Below, piece by piece: positions 1-5,378 of a DNA stretch of 8,040 nucleotides; within the stretch, counting starts at the first letter, position 1, and every line of letters begins with the position of its first letter. Source of the stretch: Bacilli bacterium. GTDB taxonomy: Bacteria > Bacillota_I > Bacilli_A > Izemoplasmatales > Hujiaoplasmataceae. Location: contig JAGYMP010000288.1 in NCBI GenBank assembly GCA_018400565.1, positions 1 through 8,040 on the forward strand. Reading direction: 5' to 3'. The notes beneath the pieces were generated by a model. It was not told the DNA's origin and searched no databases. It saw nothing but the letters and a program-made list of their open reading frames with translations. The translations under genes and the position numbers were made by a program.

Positions 1-647
1 TTGTATTTGGGTTATGGTTGATTCATGTGATTGTGATGGCCGTGCTCCATAACAAACATAAAGAGGAAAAAGCCTTGGAAGACGAAATCGATGATATCAG
101 ACAAGGTAAATCAAAAGAGGGCGATCTTAAGCCTTTGCCCAAAGATGGCAAAAAAACGATGGTGGTCTCAAAATCGGAGACGATCGTCTCAGGCGAAGAG
201 AACCTCGATCCGACCCAAATGGTTTATGAGGACGTCGACGTCGATCCGGAATTCGTCAAAACCTCAAACAAAGACAAACAGGTCAGTTCGATCGAATATT
301 ACATCGACAAACCAAAAATGTCCAAACCGCTCGATCCCACATTTGACCAATTGGTTGAGGATATTCGGAAAATGCCCGATGTCGTCACAAAAATACAGGA
401 TGAGAAAATCACGTTTTATGTGGACCAACAACCTTTCCTGGTATTGATGAACTATGGCAATTATTACCGGATGGCTTTCAAATATGAACTCGAAAAAGGA
501 ATCCGTCTGATTATCAAATATCCCACGATATCCAAAAACAAAAGTACCCAGGACGAGCTCTGGTTTAAAGCAAACAATTACGGGGATATCCCCAAAGAAG
601 TTATCTATGACATCGTGCGCAATGCGCACGCAAATGCAGGTGCATAA
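1..647 (+). CDS. Membrane-anchored protein with C-terminal YjbR/MmcQ-like domain (5' partial)
   Basis: The reading frame is open to the left edge (first full codon at 3), so the true start lies outside; 214 residues are visible. The first ~15 residues (VFGLWLIHVIVMAVL) are the end of a hydrophobic helix, followed by basic residues and then a charged, probably disordered linker rich in Lys, Asp and Glu to about residue 110. The last ~100 residues look folded: helix, strand pair around ITFYVDQQPFLVLMNYG, a Lys/Arg-containing strand, RLIIKYP, then WFKANNYGDIP and a final helix. This order (F-x-V...PF, strand, helix ending in YP, W-F, D-x-P-x-E, helix) resembles the YjbR/MmcQ double-wing fold, but I judge that by eye only. 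The most likely arrangement is a cytosolic domain tethered to the membrane by one or more helices. Function is unknown. A TTG at 18 could serve as a start but has no ribosome site and would cut the helix. Confidence 0.7.
   Translation, partial: VFGLWLIHVIVMAVLHNKHKEEKALEDEIDDIRQGKSKEGDLKPLPKDGKKTMVVSKSETIVSGEENLDPTQMVYEDVDVDPEFVKTSNKDKQVSSIEYYIDKPKMSKPLDPTFDQLVEDIRKMPDVVTKIQDEKITFYVDQQPFLVLMNYGNYYRMAFKYELEKGIRLIIKYPTISKNKSTQDELWFKANNYGDIPKEVIYDIVRNAHANAGA
614..630. repeat. 17-bp perfect inverted repeat inside the 3' end of the first gene
   Basis: CGTGCGCA and TGCGCACG flank a single A at 622. The repeat lies in codons for I-V-R-N-A-H-A, about 15 bases before the terminator hairpin. It could fold as a short-loop hairpin in the mRNA or bind a dimeric protein, but it may equally be a chance product of coding. 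Confidence 0.4.
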
Positions 648-673
648 AAGCAACTTTACGGTTGCTTTTTTTT
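646..673 (+). terminator. Intrinsic terminator after the first gene
   Basis: AAAAGCAAC (646-654) pairs perfectly with GTTGCTTTT (661-669) around a 6-base loop, and T residues continue to 673. The stem starts inside the TAA stop codon (645-647), a compact arrangement also seen at the fic and gcvPB ends. Confidence 0.85.
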
Positions 674-678
674 GCTGG

Positions 679-693
679 GATTTAGTCTAAATC
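679..693. promoter_or_regulatory. Palindrome upstream of the fic promoter, candidate operator
   Basis: GATTTAG and CTAAATC flank a central T, giving a 15-bp perfect inverted repeat. It ends two bases before the candidate -35 (TTGAAA, 696-701). The terminator is already complete at 673, so it is not explained by termination. A dimeric regulator site is an inference. Confidence 0.45.
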
Positions 694-695
694 AA

Positions 696-730
696 TTGAA
701 AGGGTTTCCTTTCTGTGATACTATTATAAT
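696..730 (+). promoter_or_regulatory. Promoter of fic with a second inverted repeat in the spacer
   Basis: TTGAAA (696-701) is followed after 17 bases by TACTAT (719-724), which is preceded by TG at 716-717 and so forms an extended -10. A perfect TATAAT also sits at 725-730, but it is 23 bases from TTGAAA and would start transcription inside the ribosome site, so the first pair is preferred. GAAAGG (698-703) and CCTTTC (708-713), four bases apart, form an inverted repeat covering the end of the -35 and the spacer, where a bound repressor would block polymerase. Confidence 0.65.
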
Positions 731-745
731 ACGAGGTGAGAGGTT

Positions 746-1471
746 ATGAATGTAAAAGAGGTTGAGGCTCTCAAAGAGTCTCTGAAAAGCAAGAAAGAGA
801 CGATGTCAAAGGAAGAATTGCAAGAATTTTGTGAAGCATTCGATCGACAGTATATCTACGAATCCACAAGTTTTGACAACGGCGATTTCTCTTATGAAGA
901 TGTCTGTTTCTTGTTAGAGGATCCCGGGCGTGAGTTTCCGGATAAAAGCGAACACATGCGTCGAGCGATCATCAACAACCATCTGGCGATACAGATGGTC
1001 CATCGTTTGGCACGTGAAGGCAAACAAATCGACGAGACCATCGTCAAAGATTTGCATCAACAGCTCGTTGACGGCATGTTGCCCGGCGGCGTTTACCGGA
1101 CACGTGATTTATTCATTCTCGGTGCGAAACATGTCCCGCCGACGTATCTGAAAATCTTCAAAAAAATGGATGATTATTTCGAAACGTTGAACAGTGACGC
1201 ACATGAGGGGATTGAAAAAGCCGCATATGTCCACTTACAGATTCTGAAGATTTATCCTTTCATGGATGCAAACGGTCGTCTTGCCAGATTATTGCTTAAT
1301 TATCAGCTCGAACTTGACGGTTTTCTCCCCGTTTCGGTCAAGAAAGGCATGCGGGACGAGTATTACCGAAACATCGATGAATACAAAATCAACAAACGAA
1401 TCGAACCTTTCACTGAGTTTCTCGCAACGCTCGAAAAAGAGCGAATCGAAGAATTTCTTAAAAGAGAGTGA
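746..1471 (+). CDS. Fic-domain protein with substituted catalytic His (likely altered or inactive AMP transferase)
   Basis: The 241-residue protein has the Fic fold signature. A flap segment YRTRDLFILGAKHVPP (117-132) would dock a target peptide, and a core motif at 170-181 reads YPFMDANGRLAR. The family consensus is HPFx(D/E)(G/A)NGRxxR, so N176, G177, R178 and R181 of the anion hole are kept but the catalytic base His is Tyr170 (codon TAT, one transition from CAT). The usual second Gly is Ala175, as in Doc proteins. Near the N-terminus, residues 40-45 (STSFDN) align with the inhibitory motif (S/T)xxxE(G/N), with Glu replaced by Asp44. Canonical members transfer AMP from ATP to Ser/Thr/Tyr of a target; whether this one does is doubtful. 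The ATG at 746 has GAGGTGA at 733-739. There is no antitoxin partner beside it, so a toxin-antitoxin role is not indicated. The lipoate ligase gene follows in the same direction. Confidence 0.88.
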   Translation: MNVKEVEALKESLKSKKETMSKEELQEFCEAFDRQYIYESTSFDNGDFSYEDVCFLLEDPGREFPDKSEHMRRAIINNHLAIQMVHRLAREGKQIDETIVKDLHQQLVDGMLPGGVYRTRDLFILGAKHVPPTYLKIFKKMDDYFETLNSDAHEGIEKAAYVHLQILKIYPFMDANGRLARLLLNYQLELDGFLPVSVKKGMRDEYYRNIDEYKINKRIEPFTEFLATLEKERIEEFLKRE

Positions 1472-1485
1472 TTCGCTCTCTTTTT
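1460..1485 (+). terminator. Hairpin with T-tract overlapping the fic stop (terminator or attenuator)
   Basis: AAAAGAGAG (1460-1468) pairs with CTCTCTTTT (1476-1484), and the stem can extend by T-G and G-C pairs to leave a three-base loop. T residues run 1481-1485. The stem includes the TGA stop (1469-1471). The lipoate ligase ribosome site begins only four bases after the T-tract, so the element may separate fic from the gcv operon or partly attenuate read-through into it. Confidence 0.65.
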
Positions 1486-1488
1486 AAT

Positions 1489-1494
1489 GGAGGA
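1489..1494 (+). promoter_or_regulatory. Ribosome binding site that fixes the lipoate ligase start
   Basis: GGAGGA lies seven bases before the ATG at 1502. An in-frame ATG at 1487 overlaps this site and has only a T-tract upstream, so it is not used in this annotation. Confidence 0.8.
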
Positions 1495-1501
1495 TGACAC
1501 C

Positions 1502-2485
1502 ATGAAATATGTGAATTATCCGTTTAATGAGACGAAACGACTCTCGTTTTATCTTGCCACGGAAGAATATCTTGCACTCACGTATCCCAAAGATGAGTAT
1601 TTCTTCATGTGGCAGGTTCACCCGAGTGTTATTTTCGGGCGCAATCAATTGATTGAGAACGAGGTCAATCTTGATTACGTCAAAGAGAACAAAATTGATT
1701 TCTATCGCAGGAAATCAGGCGGTGGTTGTGTGTACGCCGATTTTTCCAACATCATGTTTTCATTCATCACACCGACATTCAACCGTGACTTCGTTTTCGG
1801 CACATATCTCGGACACATTGTCGATGTTTTAAAAGACATGGGACTAAACGCTGAATTTTCTGGCCGCAATGATATCATGGTCGACGGCAAAAAAGTGTCA
1901 GGCAATGCGTTTTATCGTGTCAAAGATCGCGCGATTGTCCACGGGACGATGCTTTATGACACCGATCTTTCCGTGATGGTCAAAGCAATCACGCCGAGCA
2001 ATGAAAAGTTGATTTCCAAAGGCGTGAAATCCGTCAGGAAACGCGTCACGAATCTCAAAGACAAGATCGATCTGTCGCTTGAGGAATTCAAACAACAAAT
2101 GCGCAAATCACTGTGCGATGAGGAAATCATGTTGACGACCGATGATGTCGCACAGATTGAAGATATTGAGGAATCCTATCTTGAAGAGGATTTTATTTAC
2201 GGCAAGGACCCGGCTTATTCAATCATCAAAAAAGCACGTGTCGGGGATGCCGGTGAGGTTGAGGTTTCACTTGACGTTAAAAACGGAATCGTCAAAAACA
2301 TGAACCTGCTCGGTGATTATTTTATCATCGGCGACATCAACCGCTTTTTAACAGCTTTCAAAGATGTCGATTACGGCGAGGATGATTTCAAAACCGTCCT
2401 TAAAACCCACGACGTGTCCGATTACATTTACAATTTGGACAATGATGCGTTCATGAATTTGGTGTTTCCGAAAGATACCGCCTAG
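1502..2485 (+). CDS. lplA: Lipoate-protein ligase
   Basis: This enzyme activates free lipoate with ATP to lipoyl-AMP and transfers it to a specific lysine of acceptor proteins in the cytosol. The 327 residues match the two-domain family (E. coli LplA has 338). The lipoate and ATP binding motif RRKSGGG is at 69-75, followed by CVYADFSNIMFS. The GRND segment (121-124) leads to KKVSGNAF at 130-137, where Lys131 corresponds to the catalytic lysine, then HGTML (147-151) and the SVRKRVTNL stretch (177-185). The C-terminal accessory domain (about 240-327) is present, which favours a full ligase over an LipB-type octanoyl transferase. gcvT begins 11 bases downstream with no terminator between, so GcvH is the natural substrate; other lipoylated complexes cannot be excluded. 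No lipoate synthase gene (lipA) is in the window, which fits scavenging of external lipoate but does not prove it. Confidence 0.9.
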   Translation: MKYVNYPFNETKRLSFYLATEEYLALTYPKDEYFFMWQVHPSVIFGRNQLIENEVNLDYVKENKIDFYRRKSGGGCVYADFSNIMFSFITPTFNRDFVFGTYLGHIVDVLKDMGLNAEFSGRNDIMVDGKKVSGNAFYRVKDRAIVHGTMLYDTDLSVMVKAITPSNEKLISKGVKSVRKRVTNLKDKIDLSLEEFKQQMRKSLCDEEIMLTTDDVAQIEDIEESYLEEDFIYGKDPAYSIIKKARVGDAGEVEVSLDVKNGIVKNMNLLGDYFIIGDINRFLTAFKDVDYGEDDFKTVLKTHDVSDYIYNLDNDAFMNLVFPKDTA

Positions 2486-2489
2486 GAGG
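2484..2489 (+). promoter_or_regulatory. Strong ribosome binding site for the TTG start of gcvT
   Basis: AGGAGG overlaps the TAG stop of the ligase gene (2483-2485) and lies seven bases before the TTG at 2497. This suggests translational coupling of the two genes. Confidence 0.85.
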
Positions 2490-2496
2490 GGTTGTT

Positions 2497-3579
2497 TTGC
2501 AGAAAAAGACATGTCTTTATGATCGTCACAAAGCGCTCGGCGCGACAATGGAACCTTTCGCGGATTTCATCATGCCGATCCGTTACACATCCATCAAAGA
2601 AGAACATGAGGCCGTGAGAAACCATGTGGGCGTGTTTGATGTCTCCCATATGGGGGAAATCAAGATTTTGGGGCCTCAGGCAGCCAAATATGCCGATTTC
2701 ATGTTTTCCAATGATATAATTAATCTAAAGGAAAATCACATCGCCTACGGGTTCATGCTGCATGAAACCGGTACCGTCGTCGATGATCTTCTGGCATACA
2801 AAATCAGCGAACATGAAGTGCTGTTTGTCGTCAATGCGGCCAACATCGAAAAAGACTATCTGCATTTGGTCGACCACACGGATGATTTCGATGTCCGTAT
2901 CCGCAATGAATCCGATCAGACATCACAGCTTGCGATTCAGGGTCCTGAAGCCAACGATGTCCTGCCGGATATCATCGGCGGTTCGATTGAGTCATTAAAA
3001 CCGTTCACATTCAAGGATGTCCGTTATGAAGGTGAGATGATCATCGTTTCAAGAACCGGTTACACCGGCGAGGATGGTTTTGAGGTCTATGCTTCACGCG
3101 GTACGATCCGCACTCTTTGGGAGGTCCTTCTTGAAAAAGGTGTGAAGCCTGTCGGTCTCGGTGCGAGGGACACGCTGCGTTTTGAAGCGTCATTGCCATT
3201 ATACGGCAATGAGTTAACCGATGAGATCACACCGCTGGAAGCGGGTTTTTCAATGTTTGTCAAATTGGATAGCAATCAGGATTTCCTCGGAAGAGAAGCT
3301 CTTGAAAAACAAAAGAAAAATGGTGTGGAACATCGAATCGTGGGGATTGAACTTGAGAAACGTGCGGTTCCCCGACATGGATATCCCGTGTACAAAGATG
3401 ATGAGAAAATCGGTTATGTCACCACCGGTTATCTCTCAATCACACTCGGCAAGCCCATCGCCATGGCGATGGTGGAGAAACCCCACACAAATAAAAAGAC
3501 GGCTGTCGATGTTGAAATCCGCGGTCGGAGGATTCCGGGTTTTGTCCGCAAAAGGACATTTTACAAACGCAAAAAATGA
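2497..3579 (+). CDS. gcvT: Aminomethyltransferase, glycine cleavage T-protein
   Basis: GcvT takes the aminomethyl group from the lipoyl arm of GcvH, gives 5,10-methylene-tetrahydrofolate and releases ammonia. The 360 residues cover the whole family length. The TTG start is chosen because the N-terminus MQKKTCLYDRH continues into FADFIMPIRYTSIKEEHEAV and FDVSHMGE (47-54) as in Bacillus GcvT; the first ATG (residue 18) would remove conserved sequence. GTVVDDLLAYK (92-102) holds the catalytic/folate-contacting Asp, YTGEDGFE is at 189-196 and GLGARDTLRFE at 220-230. The C-terminal barrel has VTTGYLSITLGKPIAMA, where the usual S-P-T-L is S-I-T-L, a minor change. gcvH follows after 75 bases with no hairpin. 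The TGA stop supports the standard genetic code. Confidence 0.97.
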   Translation: MQKKTCLYDRHKALGATMEPFADFIMPIRYTSIKEEHEAVRNHVGVFDVSHMGEIKILGPQAAKYADFMFSNDIINLKENHIAYGFMLHETGTVVDDLLAYKISEHEVLFVVNAANIEKDYLHLVDHTDDFDVRIRNESDQTSQLAIQGPEANDVLPDIIGGSIESLKPFTFKDVRYEGEMIIVSRTGYTGEDGFEVYASRGTIRTLWEVLLEKGVKPVGLGARDTLRFEASLPLYGNELTDEITPLEAGFSMFVKLDSNQDFLGREALEKQKKNGVEHRIVGIELEKRAVPRHGYPVYKDDEKIGYVTTGYLSITLGKPIAMAMVEKPHTNKKTAVDVEIRGRRIPGFVRKRTFYKRKK

Positions 3580-3610
3580 TAAACAGAGTCACCAGGGCAC
3601 CACGTTTTTA

Positions 3611-3619
3611 TGATACAAT
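3611..3619 (+). promoter_or_regulatory. Possible internal promoter for gcvH-gcvPA-gcvPB
   Basis: TGATACAAT is an extended -10 element (TG, one base, TACAAT at 3614-3619) in the 75-base gap between gcvT and gcvH. The -35 region is poor (no clear TTGACA around 3589-3596), so the promoter would rely on the extended -10. It resembles the TGATACTAT element before fic. Transcription would start near 3626, leaving room for the gcvH ribosome site. Confidence 0.45.
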
Positions 3620-3654
3620 AGACATAGAACGAAGCTATAGAAAGGGGTATTTAA

Positions 3655-4035
3655 ATGAGCAAGGTATTGAAGGATCTTCTTTATTCGGATGACCATGAAT
3701 GGGTTAAGAAAACAAAAGACAATGTCGTTTTGGTCGGCATCACCGATTTCGCACAATCCCAACTCGGCAGCATCGTTTTCGTCGATCTTCCCGAGGCCGG
3801 CGATGACATTGAAAAAGATGAGGAATTCGGCGCCGTTGAATCCGTGAAAGCCGCTTCCGATCTTATCGCACCCGTGTCGGGCGAGATCATGGAAGTCAAT
3901 GATGATTTGGTCGGTGAACCCGAACTGGTCAATGAGAACGCATATGAAGCCTGGTTCCTTAAAGTCAAATTAAGCGATTCATCCGAACTCGACGATCTTT
4001 TGAGCGCAGAAGAATACGAAGACATCAGCGAGTAG
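3655..4035 (+). CDS. gcvH: Glycine cleavage H-protein (lipoyl carrier)
   Basis: GcvH is the small shuttle protein of the glycine cleavage system. Its lipoyl arm accepts aminomethyl from the P-protein, presents it to GcvT, and is reoxidised by the L-protein. The 126 residues have the full lipoyl domain: HEWV (14-17), VGITDFAQSQLGSIVFVDLP (27-46), FGAVESVKAASDL (58-70) with the lipoylated Lys65, PVSGEIMEVND (73-83) and ELVNENAYEAWFLKVK (90-105). The protein is strongly acidic, as is usual. The ATG at 3655 has AAAGGGG at 3641-3647. It is the expected substrate of the ligase encoded two genes upstream, and gcvPA starts 5 bases after its stop. Confidence 0.97.
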   Translation: MSKVLKDLLYSDDHEWVKKTKDNVVLVGITDFAQSQLGSIVFVDLPEAGDDIEKDEEFGAVESVKAASDLIAPVSGEIMEVNDDLVGEPELVNENAYEAWFLKVKLSDSSELDDLLSAEEYEDISE

Positions 4036-4040
4036 GTGTC

Positions 4041-5378
4041 ATGATGTTTAAGTATTTCCCACATACGCCCGAAGATGTGGAGGCGATGAAAGATAAGATA
4101 GGCATTGCCTCCGTCGATGAATTATTCCAAGACATCCCTGAAGACGTCTTGTTTCATCATGCATACGACATCCCCTCCGCAATGGATGAAGACGGACTCA
4201 GACGGTTGTTCAAGTCATTGGCTGACCAAACAACATCCTATACGGTTTTTTCAGGCGGCGGGAGTTATGACCATTATCGCCCCTCGGTGATCGATCCCCT
4301 GATCGGAAGACAGGAATTCGAGACCGCATACACGCCGTATCAACCGGAGGTCTCACAGGGGACATTGCAGTACATCTTTGAATATCAATCCATGGTACAG
4401 ATGCTTACGGGACTGGATGTGTCGAATGCCTCGATGTATGACGGCCCCACAGCCGCGGCCGAAGCATGTCTTATGGCCTGTGCGGCCACGAAACGGGATA
4501 AAGTTTTGGTATCAAAGACGTTGAATCCCAAGATGATTTCGGTTGTGAAAACGTATCTCAAAACGAACAATCGCACGTTCGTGATGGTTGAGGAGAAAAA
4601 CGGCGTGACCGACCGAGAAGACCTCAAAGAGAAACTTGATGATGATGTTGCGGCGGTCTTGATCGGAAAACCCAATGTATTCGGCATCATCGAAGATGTT
4701 AAATCAATCGGAAAATTGCTTGAAAACCATAAAGCCCTATTGATAGAAAATGCCGATATATCGACCCTTTCCATTCTTTCCACACCGGGAGAGGACGGGG
4801 CAGACATCGCATGCGGTGATTGTCAGTCATTAGGCATGCCGATGGCCTACGGCGGACCGACGCTCGGTTATCTCGCCAGCAAGAAAAAATATGTCCGCAA
4901 GATGCCCGGACGCATCTGCGGGATGACGAAAGATAAAGATAACAAACGCGCGTATGTTCTGACGCTTCAGGCCAGGGAACAGCATATCCGCCGTGAAAAA
5001 GCCAATTCAAACATTTGTTCGAACCAATCGCTGATGGTGCTTTATGTGACGATTTACATGTCCGTCATGGGGAGAGAAGGATTGATCGAAGTTAACAAAC
5101 GTTCCTATCAGGGCGCCCATGCTCTGGCAGAAGGATTGATTGACACCGGCAATTTCGAACTTGCTTACGATCAACCGTTTTTCAAGGAATTCACACTTAA
5201 AACGAATCTCAATCACGATCTCATCCGTGAAGCATTGCTTGAAAAAGGAATCTTCGGCGGCATCTCACTGGCACCGCTCGGGGAATCATATGAACGCTTG
5301 GTGACGTTTGCGGTCACCGAACGCCGCACCAAAGATGAAATTGACGAAGTCATCGATATTTTGGGGGGATTGTCATGA
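4041..5378 (+). CDS. gcvPA: Glycine dehydrogenase (decarboxylating) subunit 1, P-protein alpha
   Basis: This is the N-terminal half of the split P-protein, which with GcvPB forms the PLP-dependent glycine decarboxylase. The 445 residues are the usual length. Conserved stretches include FSGGGSYDHYRPSVID (70-85), EFETAYTPYQPEVSQGTLQ (92-110), NASMYDGPTAAAEA (129-142), MAYGGPTLGYLA (268-279) and LTLQAREQHIRREK (307-320) followed by SNICSNQ. This half carries no PLP lysine, as expected. Two adjacent ATGs are possible, at 4041 and 4044. The AGGTG near the gcvH stop (4034-4038) is better spaced for 4044, giving an N-terminus MFKYFPHTPED close to that of known proteins; the difference is one residue. 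The stop overlaps the gcvPB start by four bases (ATGA), so the two subunits are likely made by coupled translation in equal amounts. Confidence 0.96.
   Translation: MMFKYFPHTPEDVEAMKDKIGIASVDELFQDIPEDVLFHHAYDIPSAMDEDGLRRLFKSLADQTTSYTVFSGGGSYDHYRPSVIDPLIGRQEFETAYTPYQPEVSQGTLQYIFEYQSMVQMLTGLDVSNASMYDGPTAAAEACLMACAATKRDKVLVSKTLNPKMISVVKTYLKTNNRTFVMVEEKNGVTDREDLKEKLDDDVAAVLIGKPNVFGIIEDVKSIGKLLENHKALLIENADISTLSILSTPGEDGADIACGDCQSLGMPMAYGGPTLGYLASKKKYVRKMPGRICGMTKDKDNKRAYVLTLQAREQHIRREKANSNICSNQSLMVLYVTIYMSVMGREGLIEVNKRSYQGAHALAEGLIDTGNFELAYDQPFFKEFTLKTNLNHDLIREALLEKGIFGGISLAPLGESYERLVTFAVTERRTKDEIDEVIDILGGLS

Noticed and set aside
264..653. 129-codon open frame on the minus strand
   Set aside because: It is antisense to the first gene, has no ribosome site or recognisable motifs, and runs across that gene's terminator stem; the plus-strand frame has domain-like structure.
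648..745. Possible glycine riboswitch ahead of the fic/gcv block
   Set aside because: The gap is under 100 bases and is filled by a terminator, palindromes and a promoter; no glycine aptamer core is recognisable here or in the other gaps.
746..1471. Fic as toxin of a toxin-antitoxin pair
   Set aside because: No small antitoxin gene lies on either side; the neighbours are an unrelated gene behind a terminator and a lipoate ligase. An inhibitory-like motif is within the protein itself.
1487..1501. Upstream in-frame ATG giving a lipoate ligase five residues longer
   Set aside because: It overlaps the GGAGGA ribosome site and follows a T-tract with no site of its own; the ATG at 1502 is correctly spaced.
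2712..2720. Perfect extended -10 (TGATATAAT) inside gcvT
   Set aside because: It is formed by codons for N-D-I-I-N in the middle of a conserved gene, with no -35 and no gene start shortly downstream.
3580..3654. Terminator between gcvT and gcvH
   Set aside because: A short T run exists near 3605-3609, but no stem precedes it; only a direct CACCA repeat is seen.
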